64,000 bases of DNA from JANXLS01 sp038227045 (GTDB lineage: Bacteria > Planctomycetota > SZUA-567 > H5-PLA8). Each line of letters begins with the position of its first letter. Within the stretch, counting starts at the first letter, position 1. The stretch is taken from NCBI GenBank assembly GCA_038227045.1, contig JBBRQD010000005.1, positions 1-64,000 of the forward strand. Reading direction: 5' to 3'. Below, piece by piece: positions 16,715 to 26,039 of the stretch. Below the pieces are notes generated by a model, which had not been told where the DNA came from, ran no database searches, and saw only the letters and a list, made by a program, of their open reading frames with translations. The position numbers and the translations under genes were made by a program.

Positions 16715-16999
16715 TTAACATTTCCAAAAACAAGTCGACCACTTTTCGCCATCCCATTTCCACTTTTCAATGACCCAGCCACGCATACCTAACAGTTCGC
16801 TGGCCTTCGGGGGATCGTTTCTTGCACGAAATCTCCACTCGCAGATGACGATTAGACGGTTGCCGTCATCCAATTCACGTATCCTAAATCGAACACAGTT
16901 GAGGTCAATCTCGTTATTCTCTTCAATCCAATCTACGAGATCGTTGCAATCTTCTATGGAGGGAAAAGCCTCGTCCTCGTCAATCCGGTGTATTTTCAT
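16715..16999 (-). CDS. Small acidic, tryptophan-rich hypothetical protein
   Basis: A 94-residue protein starting MKIHRIDEDEAFPSIEDCND and ending in an aromatic segment (WVIEKWKWDGEKWSTCFWKC). GAGGGAGACC 10 bp before the ATG at 16999 supports this start. Composition is coherent for a soluble small domain (five Trp in the last 25 residues), but I do not recognise it. It sits in an AT-rich patch next to the DUF58 gene, perhaps a recently acquired or fast-evolving gene. Confidence 0.45.
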   Translation of the reverse strand: MKIHRIDEDEAFPSIEDCNDLVDWIEENNEIDLNCVRFRIRELDDGNRLIVICEWRFRARNDPPKASELLGMRGWVIEKWKWDGEKWSTCFWKC

Positions 17000-17147
17000 T
17001 TGGTGGTCTCCCTCGCCAGAAGGAGTATCGTCAACAGTACAAATCCTAATGCAAGATTCCAACGCAGGATGCCAAACCCGAAATTATCCAACGAGCGAAT
17101 GTCTGATGACCCAGTTTTATCGGATGGAAATTACCGAATTTTTTATC

Positions 17148-18098
17148 CTACATCATCCGCTGCCGTTTATTCAAATAAGCCATCAGCGCCGTGCTCAGCA
17201 ACTGGTCGGTGCTCAGCGGCACAAAATCAATGTCGTTCTGCTGGCAGAAGCGTTTGATCGCTGATGTATGCGCCTCGAACGCTTCCAGGTACGCTTTGGC
17301 GATGTAGCTGCCTTGAGCGGTCATCACGCGCTGGTCTTCGGCGTCCACGAATTCGATGTTGTCGCGGTACGGAAACGTGCGCTCTTCCGGCGCCAACAGG
17401 TGGAACACGATCACTTCGTTTTTGCGGATGCGAAACGTCTTCAGGCTGGCGATGATTTTTTCGGTGTCGTCGAGCAGATCGCTGATCAGCACGATCAGCC
17501 CGCGTTTCGGAAACCGTTCGGCGAGTTGCGCGAGACCCTTTTCGGTGTCGGTGCCTTGCGTCGGTTTCGCCTTGCCCAGTGCGCTATAAAGGAGGTGCAG
17601 GTGCGGCGTGCTGGCCGCCGCCGGAATCACATCCGCCGCCGCGTCGCGAAAAATTGCCAGGCCCGCGCCGTCGCCTTGATGAATCATCAAATACGCCAGC
17701 GCCGCCGCAAGGCTGCGGCCATAAATCCATTTTTGAATGCCCTGCGATTTGCCTTCCGGCAACGCGCCCTCGCCCCCGAAACTCATCGACGCCGACGCAT
17801 CCAGCAGAACGTGGCAGCGCGTGTTGGTGTTCTCTTCGAATTGCTTGATGTAGATGCGGTCGGTGCGTCCGGCGACTTTCCAATCGATGAATTTAAAACT
17901 GTCGCCCTTCACGTATTTACGGTACGAACTGAATTCGGACGAGAATCCGTGGTACGGACTTTTATGCAGCCCGATCAAAAATCCCTGCACGATAAAGCGC
18001 GCCACAAGTTCGATGTTCGCCACGCGCGCAATCACGCGCGGATCGAGAAAGCGCGTGTCGCCATCGGTCTTGATCTTCGGTTCGGACGCTGCGACCAT
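17148..18098 (-). CDS. DUF58 (VWA-like) protein
   Basis: The 316-residue protein carries the DUF58 signature: SEFSSYRKYVKGDSFKFIDW, with R-T-D-R-I-Y-I-K-Q-F following. A von Willebrand-A-like half contains HVLLDASASMSFG (a MIDAS-type DxSxS) and LIVLISDLLDD. DUF58 proteins usually accompany MoxR AAA+ ATPases in envelope-maturation operons. No MoxR gene is adjacent here. The ATG at 18098 has TTGGAG upstream. The giant exported protein gene lies just upstream, 98 bp away on the same strand. Confidence 0.88.
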   Translation of the reverse strand: MVAASEPKIKTDGDTRFLDPRVIARVANIELVARFIVQGFLIGLHKSPYHGFSSEFSSYRKYVKGDSFKFIDWKVAGRTDRIYIKQFEENTNTRCHVLLDASASMSFGGEGALPEGKSQGIQKWIYGRSLAAALAYLMIHQGDGAGLAIFRDAAADVIPAAASTPHLHLLYSALGKAKPTQGTDTEKGLAQLAERFPKRGLIVLISDLLDDTEKIIASLKTFRIRKNEVIVFHLLAPEERTFPYRDNIEFVDAEDQRVMTAQGSYIAKAYLEAFEAHTSAIKRFCQQNDIDFVPLSTDQLLSTALMAYLNKRQRMM

Positions 18099-18195
18099 GA
18101 GTGGCTCCAATAGGATTTCTATCGCGCGTTTAGCTTACCCGCTAACCTGCTTCTTAAAAGCCGCTTCCGCGCACTGGGCGATTTCGTCCTGAAAC

Positions 18196-21100
18196 TCATT
18201 TGAATTCGAATGTGCCCCACAAGCTGGGACTCAACTCCGCCTCGCTCGGCACATCCGCGGTAATGGCGGTGGCTTTGTTCGTCCAGTACACGCGATAATT
18301 TGTTTGAAAACCGTTGCCGCGCAGCACGCCGATGTCGCCCTTTAGCTTAAGGCCCGGAGCAATCTTGACGCCGAGCGTCTCCAGCGGAATGGAGAATTCG
18401 AAGTCGCCGTTCTGTCCCGCGAGCGTCACTTTGTCGCTGACATCGTCGACGCGATCGAAATAAATCGTCCGCCACGGACTGCTAAACGGCACGCGATCCT
18501 TGGCTGCGGTGCCCGACACTACGGCGCGGTACAGCAGCGCTTTCGTTTTCGGCGCGGTCTTTGAATTCGGCTCGCCGATTTGTGTAATCAACAAGCGCAG
18601 ATCGCCCGCCGCGGGCTGCGTGCGTTTTGGATCGGCGTTGGGGTCGGTGGCCAGCATCAGGTCGAGCGCGCCGCCTGTCTTAAAGGGGGCGAGCGCCTGT
18701 TCGCCGCTGTTCTTCAAGAGATCCTTGTCGAGCGTGCGGAAGGCCGCGTACAATTTACCGTCGGCGACCGCAAGGGCCCCGGAAAGATCGTACGGTTTGC
18801 TGTTGCTGTTGAAGTTCGCCTTGGTGCCGCGTTTATCGATGGCGGCCCATTGAGCCTCGTTCCAATCGTCCATTTTTCCATCGACAACCGGCGCTTTCGC
18901 GCGCACGTCTGCCACCAGCGCGCCCATGCCCTGCTCCTGCCGCCGGGAAATCTCAGCCTGAATGCGCCAGTCCAGAGTCGCCTTCAATTCAGCGTCGCCA
19001 ATATGCAGCGTTTGCGGCGGAATCCGGCGCAGCGTCTCCAGGCCCTCGACACGCACCAGCGAACTGCGGCCGCCGTCTTGCAGAAAAATATCGCCGTTAG
19101 GCGTCTGCGCGACTGTGGGCCAGAAATTTTCATCGTGCAACGTGACTTCGTCGAGTTTCATGCCGCGTTCGGCGCGCGGCATCGCCCACGGCTTGCCGGT
19201 GCGCGAATCGTGAAAGAGCGTCCGGACAAACATGCCGTCCGCGGTAAAAACGTAGATGTTGCCCATGTTTCCATTGAGAAACCACAGCGGTCCGGCGTCG
19301 CTGCCTTTCGGTTCGATCCAGCCACCCAGCAAGCGCGTCGGGCCGAGCAACATGCCCGGCCGGTCGGGCACCGGCGCTTCATGCGATGCGTGCAGCCCAG
19401 GCCACGGATTCGGATAAGCCCAGCGCGCTTCGCCTTTGAACACACCGCTGACCGAATACGGCGAGAACGGCGCGACGCCGAGCGTGATGATGCTCCAGCC
19501 GTTGGGATGAACCAACGCTTGATCGCCGCCGCTGCTCTTCGGCCCCGCGACGCCGTCCACAAGCATTTCGGCGCGGCCGATGTCGTAGACGGGAATCTGC
19601 TTGTCCGTGAAGCGCTGCACCGGCAGACGCAGCGCTTTGCCATTGACACGGCTAACCACGATCGCCAGATCGTCCATGACGGTGATCCCGCCGCATTGCC
19701 CCGTGGTAATGGTTACCTCGTCGGGCTGCACGTGTCCGTCGCCGTTCAAATCGTTCCAGACAAAAGTGGCGTCTTGCTTATAGGGATCGTCTTTCGGATT
19801 CGCCGGCGCCGGCCACCGGGCACGGAACGCATCGGTCTTCAACGCGTCCCAGGAATTCGCGCGCCCGCAGCCCGCCGCGGCCACGGCGATTCCATCACGT
19901 TCGACGAACACGAACGCGGTCGAGTGGCCGCCAGTCGGATTGCTGTTGTACGCGTTCGTCCAGTAGCGGCGTCCGTCGGCATAGATCGGCGCTTCCGGAT
20001 AGTTGCAGCGAAATGCCAGCGGCTGCGCGTCGGGACCGGGATAAAAAATCTGCTTGAGCGAGAACCCGCCCTTCGCCCAATCGAGCGTGAAGGTCATGCC
20101 GTGATAATGGAACTGCGTCGCATCGTGCGAGTCGAGCGTCCCGCCGCCGCCGTATTCGCTCGGACCATAGAAAGCGCGAACAAACGTGCCGTCGGTCTTC
20201 CAGACGCTGACGCGCTTCGGCTGTTCGCTGTACTCCGCAACCCACAGTTGTCCGAGGTCGTCGAGCGTCAGGCCCATCGGGCGGCGCATCTGCTGCTCGT
20301 CGTAAGGCCCAGCCACCGGTTTTCCTTTCTTGCCGATGGCAAGCAGCAGTTTTCCGTCGGCGTCAAAAACTTTGACTTGGTGCGACTGCCCCCAGTCGGC
20401 GACAAAAAAACGCCCCGCTTCGCCGACGGTCACAGATTGCGGATCTTCCAAATCGCTTTTTAAAACAATCTCTTCCTTGCCGAGCGTGCCGTCTTTGTTC
20501 ACAACGAAACGCAGCAACCGCTGGCCGCTGAGCGCAAGCAGCCGGCCTTGCTCGTCGAACGCGAGGCCGCGCGGATCGCTCAACGCGTGCTCGCCTTTGC
20601 GCTTCTTCGTTTTTGCATCGATGAGCACCACTTTTTCCAGCCGCTTCAAAGCCGCGACGAGAATATCGTCGTGCGCCGCAAAGCCGCTGATCTCCGCGGA
20701 AAGCACGTTGTCTTGATGCTCCTTTGACGGCGGCAGCGGCCACGTCTCCTTAAAGACGGATTGCTCGCCCTTGGCCGTCATCGCAGTGAGACGCAATTCC
20801 GCTTCGGTCGAGCCTTTTCCGGTGTTCCACACCGACGCGACATACGCAATGTGTTCTGGAATGGCATCGCGCCCATCGTCGCGCGCAAGGTACGGCGCGC
20901 CGGTCCATGCGCCGCCGATCCAGTTTATTCCACCAAGTTTCTTGCCGTCGAGATCGACCCAGGCCAGGCCGTGCGTGCCTTCGCTGACGTAACTGCCCAG
21001 ATACACGACCGCTTTGCCGCCCGGTCCGCGCGCGGCGGGGACAAACAGCGCCGCTTGTGGCGCACTGTGATTCGCCAGCCACGCGCCGGTCTTGTCCTCC

Positions 21101-22548
21101 GTATTCCAGGCGGGATTTCCGGCCGTATAAATCGGAAATTCATAGCGCAGGCCGATGTCTTTGTGAACGATGCCGCGAATTTGATAATCGCCGGGCGTCA
21201 CGGGCGAACCGGGGACGTTGTAGAGTCCGTGTTTCGCCGCATCGGGATCGCGGCCGAGATCGTCGAGCCCGTCCCACCATGCCGTGTTCTCGCCCGCGGG
21301 AAACGGCGTCTCGCTGACCAGATTGCGCACGCGCCGATTTTTCGCATCGTCAATCGTGAGCGTGACAAAACCCGGCTCGGCGAGTTTGAAACGAATCGGA
21401 ATCGGCGGATGCGGTTCCTTCGGCGCCTGCGGCACAACATTGGCCAACTCATCCCCGCCCAGCGCCGATAGAGCCATCAATTCGCCGATCCACACGCGGC
21501 GTCCGCCTTGAGCGCTGTCGTGAAGATGCGGGTGCAGCTTCGCGGCATCCACCGCTTGAAGCATGCGCAGGCGCACCGCGCGCGTGGTCACCGTTTCGCC
21601 AAAATCCAGCCACCGCAGTGGCAGCGTGCGCGGGTATTCCGGATCGAGCTTCTCGAAGCGCTTGACCGTCTTCCACTCGTCCTCGCGCGCCTCGCGCGGA
21701 TGCTGCGTATCCGGTCCTTTGTAGATCTGCACTTCCGCCGTCAGTGCGCCAAGTGAAAGCGCACCGAGGCCGCGCAGCGTCACGGCTTTCGGCCATGTGA
21801 GCACCACCCACGCCGGATGCTCCACCGACACCACGTCTTCAGAACGCGTCGCGCTTTTGTCGTATCCGTCGAAGCGTTCCCACATCGGTTGAGACATTCC
21901 GTCGTTAAGATGCTCCGGATGTCCCGTATCCAAATTCGCCGTCGGCGCCGCAAACGGCGCGATGTTGGCCAGGCGCTGATCGAACACGCCGGCTCCGCCC
22001 AGCCATCCTGCATAAGACTTATCCGACGCCACGGCATCGTGCGTGAACCGCAACGCTCTCACCGGCATCGGTTTGGGGAGCACCCAAACCGCGTAATCGT
22101 TCTTCGAGACTTCGGCTTTGACCACGCCGCCACTGCCGAGGCGCTCAGCGGGCAGCCACTGTTCATCCTTGCTCAAATCGCCGGGATAAGTCGTTTCCGC
22201 TTTCAACACACTCAGTTTTCCGCCACCGCGCACCAAAATAGAGCCGATCAGAACAGGCTCGCGAAATCCAATCCGAAGATGCCGGATTCCCGTCACGTTC
22301 CCCTCGCCGAAACTCACGCCAGTGTGAATAGGGCCGCCCTTGTCCGTCCACAAAACAATCCCCGCGCCCTTCGACACTTCGTTGGGAGGAAGAGTCACCG
22401 GCGATTCTTTGCCCTCAATCCACTGCGAAAAAGCGCTCCCGTCAAGAGCGGTTGCGGGAATCAGTTTGAAAGGAGACTCTCCGGCACGGATTGCGTATGA
22501 CGCAAGCAATGTGGCGAACGCGAAGAAGACGGCGGGGCGATTCATCAT
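18196..22548 (-). CDS. Very large exported multidomain protein (discoidin-like, FlgD-like, beta-propeller, CBM9-like)
   Basis: The 1450-residue protein starts with a Sec signal peptide (MMNRPAVFFAFATLLASYAI). Reading along it: a region with F5/8-type C (discoidin-like) character to about residue 360; a FlgD Ig-like module (LAEPGFVTLTIDDAKNRRVR); NHL-like propeller blades in the middle (SDPRGLAFDEQGRLLALSGQ; MRRPMGLTLDDLGQLWVAEY); a calcium-loop-like DLNGDGHVQPDE; and a C-terminal domain starting PVVDGKMDDWNEAQW, which resembles CBM9-type domains. The function is probably surface polysaccharide binding or processing. No catalytic motif is evident. Domain calls below the signal peptide are by pattern only. 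The two start ATGs are adjacent. Confidence 0.7.
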   Translation of the reverse strand: MMNRPAVFFAFATLLASYAIRAGESPFKLIPATALDGSAFSQWIEGKESPVTLPPNEVSKGAGIVLWTDKGGPIHTGVSFGEGNVTGIRHLRIGFREPVLIGSILVRGGGKLSVLKAETTYPGDLSKDEQWLPAERLGSGGVVKAEVSKNDYAVWVLPKPMPVRALRFTHDAVASDKSYAGWLGGAGVFDQRLANIAPFAAPTANLDTGHPEHLNDGMSQPMWERFDGYDKSATRSEDVVSVEHPAWVVLTWPKAVTLRGLGALSLGALTAEVQIYKGPDTQHPREAREDEWKTVKRFEKLDPEYPRTLPLRWLDFGETVTTRAVRLRMLQAVDAAKLHPHLHDSAQGGRRVWIGELMALSALGGDELANVVPQAPKEPHPPIPIRFKLAEPGFVTLTIDDAKNRRVRNLVSETPFPAGENTAWWDGLDDLGRDPDAAKHGLYNVPGSPVTPGDYQIRGIVHKDIGLRYEFPIYTAGNPAWNTEDKTGAWLANHSAPQAALFVPAARGPGGKAVVYLGSYVSEGTHGLAWVDLDGKKLGGINWIGGAWTGAPYLARDDGRDAIPEHIAYVASVWNTGKGSTEAELRLTAMTAKGEQSVFKETWPLPPSKEHQDNVLSAEISGFAAHDDILVAALKRLEKVVLIDAKTKKRKGEHALSDPRGLAFDEQGRLLALSGQRLLRFVVNKDGTLGKEEIVLKSDLEDPQSVTVGEAGRFFVADWGQSHQVKVFDADGKLLLAIGKKGKPVAGPYDEQQMRRPMGLTLDDLGQLWVAEYSEQPKRVSVWKTDGTFVRAFYGPSEYGGGGTLDSHDATQFHYHGMTFTLDWAKGGFSLKQIFYPGPDAQPLAFRCNYPEAPIYADGRRYWTNAYNSNPTGGHSTAFVFVERDGIAVAAAGCGRANSWDALKTDAFRARWPAPANPKDDPYKQDATFVWNDLNGDGHVQPDEVTITTGQCGGITVMDDLAIVVSRVNGKALRLPVQRFTDKQIPVYDIGRAEMLVDGVAGPKSSGGDQALVHPNGWSIITLGVAPFSPYSVSGVFKGEARWAYPNPWPGLHASHEAPVPDRPGMLLGPTRLLGGWIEPKGSDAGPLWFLNGNMGNIYVFTADGMFVRTLFHDSRTGKPWAMPRAERGMKLDEVTLHDENFWPTVAQTPNGDIFLQDGGRSSLVRVEGLETLRRIPPQTLHIGDAELKATLDWRIQAEISRRQEQGMGALVADVRAKAPVVDGKMDDWNEAQWAAIDKRGTKANFNSNSKPYDLSGALAVADGKLYAAFRTLDKDLLKNSGEQALAPFKTGGALDLMLATDPNADPKRTQPAAGDLRLLITQIGEPNSKTAPKTKALLYRAVVSGTAAKDRVPFSSPWRTIYFDRVDDVSDKVTLAGQNGDFEFSIPLETLGVKIAPGLKLKGDIGVLRGNGFQTNYRVYWTNKATAITADVPSEAELSPSLWGTFEFK

Positions 22549-22646
22549 GGTGTCTGGGTCTCTGTCATTTTAACGAATTGATGAGCGAGCTTCTATTAAT
22601 GAGCAGCGGGACGGCAAAAGCAAGACAGGATTCCAATCCCAGTTTA

Positions 22647-23504
22647 TCATGAACGCTTCAACGTGCGATAAATCGCGCGCAACACCGGTCCGGCCACGGG
22701 TATGCCTGCAATAAATTTGCGAATCTCGGGTACAATCGGCGGTTTACCGGCTAGAGCCGGCAATTTTCGAAGAATAAAAATGATTTCAAATTCATTGTGC
22801 CGCAAACACTCGACTCGAAACGGCATGTTCAATTTCGAGCGGCAGTACATCAGCAATTCCAGAAACTCAAGCTCCGTCCAGACGTGATAATGAATGCTAT
22901 AGTCCATCGCAAGGATGCGCTTGACCTCCGCCTCCACGCGCTCTTCAGGCGTATGATCGACGAGGCGGACCCATTCCTCGAAATGCCCCAGCCGCGACCA
23001 GGCCGGGCCTTCCTCGTGATCGCGAATCAGATGCTCCAGCTTCGTCGCGGAACGGTCTTTGTCGAAGGTGTGTTCTTTGTGGGGAACGCCAAGGTACAAA
23101 ATGCCGTTCGGCTTGATCACGCGCAGCCAGTTTTGCAACGCGCCGATGGGATCCTGAATGTGTTCGATGAGGTGGCTGGCGACGACAAAATCCACTGATG
23201 CCGCCGCGATGGATTTTATGGACTCGCCATCGTCTAAAATGTCCACTTCAATAAGCGGCAGCGCATTCAATTCCGGATATTGCCGTCTCAAATCCGTGAC
23301 GGACATGCGGTCGACATAACGCACTATCGCGCGCTTCGGCAACGGAAGTGGGCTGTGCAGTGCCCCAATTTCAATGCCTTCTCCGCGAATATATTTTGCG
23401 GCGATCTCTTTTCGAGCCCGCAGGAACGTTTCCTCGCCCTTCTTGATTGAATTGGCCACAGGCTTCTGAAGTTTTGGAGCCTGATTCGGTGAAACATCGA
23501 GCAT
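22647..23504 (-). CDS. SAM-dependent methyltransferase
   Basis: A 285-residue protein with a class I methyltransferase core. GEGIEIGALHSPLPLP fits the SAM-binding glycine loop; LIEVDILDDGESI and VDFVVASHLIEHIQDP match post I and motif II of the Methyltransf_11 type. The start at 23504 is supported by AAAGGA; the open frame extends another 100 codons but with unlikely composition. This variety often accompanies glycan or nucleotide-sugar genes. Here it is divergent from an exported glycosidase-like gene. The substrate is unknown. Confidence 0.8.
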   Translation of the reverse strand: MLDVSPNQAPKLQKPVANSIKKGEETFLRARKEIAAKYIRGEGIEIGALHSPLPLPKRAIVRYVDRMSVTDLRRQYPELNALPLIEVDILDDGESIKSIAAASVDFVVASHLIEHIQDPIGALQNWLRVIKPNGILYLGVPHKEHTFDKDRSATKLEHLIRDHEEGPAWSRLGHFEEWVRLVDHTPEERVEAEVKRILAMDYSIHYHVWTELEFLELLMYCRSKLNMPFRVECLRHNEFEIIFILRKLPALAGKPPIVPEIRKFIAGIPVAGPVLRAIYRTLKRS

Positions 23505-23650
23505 CGATACGTCCTTTCGGGGTAGCCATCTGTACAGGACGGCAGCGCGTTCGCCTGGCGCCGCAATAGTATAGCCACATGTGGCAGAAACGAAAGAAAC
23601 GGAGCAAAGGGTGCAGCCCTGGGAAATGAATTCAGGACGAGGCGGCAGAC

Positions 23651-25987
23651 ATGCATGAACACAAAACGGACTCTGAGTCCAGACGCAGGTTCCTTCAGGT
23701 TTCCGCGGCAGCCGCCGGTGGATTAATCGCCGGTTGCGACTCTCCGCCCAACGACGCTCCAATCCACATTCCCACCGATCTTCTTCCCAGCGGCAGCACG
23801 CCACAGGCGCTCCGCATCGATCATTTGCCCGACAGGCTGCATGCCTTCGTCTGGCGCAATTGGCCGCTCGTGCCGCTCGAACGCATGGCGCTGGCTCTGC
23901 ACGCGCGCTGCCAGGATCTCGAACGCATCGGCCTAAGCATGGGTCTCGGGCGTCAACGCCGCATCTCCCAGGATCAATGGCGCCGTTCGTATATTACGAT
24001 CATCCGCCGCAATTGGCACATCCTTCCTTATGAACAACTGCTCGCGCTGCTGGATTGGACTCAGGAGCGTCTCGCATTCGTCTTGCGCGAAGATGATTTT
24101 CTGTACATCAAGTTGGGAAGCCTCAAGCCGAAGTGCGAGCCGCTGATGTTTTCGCCGCCCGATGCCTGCGCCCGCGCGCGCGCCGGCGAAATAGCCTGCC
24201 TGATGCGCACGCATTTTCCCGGCGGAATCTGCGCCGCCGAAGAGCCGCTCTTTGCATTCGTCAATGAACTCTCGCAGCCTGTCTCCGCGTCGCGTCCAAA
24301 AGAATCGAAATTCTCGCCGCGCTTCTGCTATTCCTACTTCGCGCTGTACGGTGATCCTTTGCTGGAGCCTGAAACCGATCCCTATCCCGACGGCTATCTC
24401 GCGCGGCTGGCGCGCGCCGGCGTCGATGGCGTGTGGCTGCAAGCGGTGCTTCACAAACTTGCCCCCTTCCCGTGGGACGCGTCGATGAGCGCGCGCCATG
24501 ACGAGCGCTTGAAGAATCTCGCAACGCTGGTGGCGCGCGCGCGCAAACACGGCATCGGGATCTGGCTGTATCTGAACGAACCGCGCGCCCAGCCGTTGAA
24601 ATTCTTCGCGAATCGCCCCGAAAAAAAAGGCGTCATCGAAGGCGATCACGCGGCGCTGTGCACCAGCGACGCGGAGGTGCAACGCTTTCTCGCCGGCGCG
24701 GTCGAAGGCATTTGCCGGGCCGTCCCGGACCTCGCTGGTTTCTTTACAATCACCGCGTCCGAAAACCTCACCAATTGCTGGTCCCATGGCACGGGCCAGA
24801 ACTGTCCGCGCTGTGCCAAACGGACACCGGGCGAAGTGATCGCCGAAGTAAATGGACTCTTCGACAAGGGTATTCGCCAATCCGGCACGAAGGTGCGGTT
24901 GCTCGCCTGGGACTGGGGCTGGCGCGACGCGTGGAGCGGCGAAATCATTCAGCGTCTTCCCCTTGAAACCGCGTTGATGAGCGTCAGCGAATGGAGCTTG
25001 CCCATCGAGCGCGGCGGCATTAAAAGCGCCGTGGGCGAGTACTCGATTTCAGCCATCGGACCGGGCCCGCGCGCGCAAAAACATTGGGAACTGGCGCGCA
25101 AACGCGGCCTGAAAACCATCGCCAAAATTCAAGCGGGCACAACCTGGGAATTGGGTTCCGTGCCCTATATTCCCGCCGTGGAAAATGTCGCGCGCCACGC
25201 GGCCAACCTGCGCGACTCCAAAGTGGACGGGCTGATGCTGGGCTGGACGCTTGGCGGCTACCCGTCGCCCAATCTTGAAGTGGTCGCCGAAATCTGCGCG
25301 GGCAGCGCCAGCCCCGGCGACGCCATCGCACGCGTCGCGGAGCGCCGTTTCGGCGCACGGATCGCCCCGCATGTCGTCACAGCTTGGCGCGAATTCAGCG
25401 CGGCGTTCGGCGAATTTCCCTTCCACATCGGCCTGGTTTACCAGTCGCCGACCCACGCCGGCCCGTCCAACCTGCTCTTCGAAAAGCCCAGCGGCTACAA
25501 GGCGACCATGGTCGGATTTCCCTACGACGATCTGGACGCCTGGCGCGCCGTCTATCCGCCCGAAATCTTCGCCGCTCAACTGGAAAAAGTCGCCATTGGT
25601 TTTGACCGCGCGCTCGCGCAGCTTCGATCCGCGGCCGCCAGCATTAATTGCGAAGCGGAAGAGCGACGGCAACTCGCTGCCGAAATGAGCGTCGCGGAGG
25701 CCGTGTCCATCCATTTCCAAAGCGCGGCAAACCAGGCGCGCTTCGTCCTGCATCGAAACGCCCTCGCCAAAGCGCTGCCCGGCACGGAACCCGTGAGCAC
25801 AAAAGCAGCGCTAAAAAAACTATTGAACGACGAAATCACGCTCGCCCGCCGCCTGCATGCAATCCAATCCCGCGATTCGCGCATCGGCTTCGAAGCATCC
25901 AACCATTATTTCTACGTGCCGGTCGATCTCGCGGAAAAGATCGTGAATTGCGACTACTTGTCGCAGCGTTTCGGTGCTCCGTTGTAA
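23651..25987 (+). CDS. Tat-exported lipoprotein, glycoside-hydrolase-like
   Basis: The 778-residue protein begins with a twin-arginine signal (SRRRFLQVSAAAAGGLIAGC); the lipobox cysteine is C29, so it is likely folded before export and then lipidated. The body looks like a TIM barrel: LARAGVDGVWLQAVLHKLAP, RKHGIGIWLYLNEPRAQP and AGFFTITASENLTNCW have the strand ends expected of clan GH-A/GH20-type glycosidases. ITASENLTNC and LLAWDWGW may hold acidic active-site residues. I cannot assign a CAZy family. It is divergent from the methyltransferase gene and convergent with the beta-helix gene. Confidence 0.6.
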   Translation: MHEHKTDSESRRRFLQVSAAAAGGLIAGCDSPPNDAPIHIPTDLLPSGSTPQALRIDHLPDRLHAFVWRNWPLVPLERMALALHARCQDLERIGLSMGLGRQRRISQDQWRRSYITIIRRNWHILPYEQLLALLDWTQERLAFVLREDDFLYIKLGSLKPKCEPLMFSPPDACARARAGEIACLMRTHFPGGICAAEEPLFAFVNELSQPVSASRPKESKFSPRFCYSYFALYGDPLLEPETDPYPDGYLARLARAGVDGVWLQAVLHKLAPFPWDASMSARHDERLKNLATLVARARKHGIGIWLYLNEPRAQPLKFFANRPEKKGVIEGDHAALCTSDAEVQRFLAGAVEGICRAVPDLAGFFTITASENLTNCWSHGTGQNCPRCAKRTPGEVIAEVNGLFDKGIRQSGTKVRLLAWDWGWRDAWSGEIIQRLPLETALMSVSEWSLPIERGGIKSAVGEYSISAIGPGPRAQKHWELARKRGLKTIAKIQAGTTWELGSVPYIPAVENVARHAANLRDSKVDGLMLGWTLGGYPSPNLEVVAEICAGSASPGDAIARVAERRFGARIAPHVVTAWREFSAAFGEFPFHIGLVYQSPTHAGPSNLLFEKPSGYKATMVGFPYDDLDAWRAVYPPEIFAAQLEKVAIGFDRALAQLRSAAASINCEAEERRQLAAEMSVAEAVSIHFQSAANQARFVLHRNALAKALPGTEPVSTKAALKKLLNDEITLARRLHAIQSRDSRIGFEASNHYFYVPVDLAEKIVNCDYLSQRFGAPL

Positions 25988-26039
25988 CTGCCACAATACC
26001 GATTGGATGTCCGTTCGCGCTGGAAGCAAATCGAATCGC

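Noticed and set aside
16492..16792. Two overlapping plus-strand small frames upstream of the DUF58 region
   Set aside because: Phe/Ser-rich, no Shine-Dalgarno, no family; they lie in AT-rich intergenic sequence.
18580..20463. A 627-codon plus-strand open frame
   Set aside because: Antisense to the giant exported protein, His/Arg-rich, no start signal and no domain.
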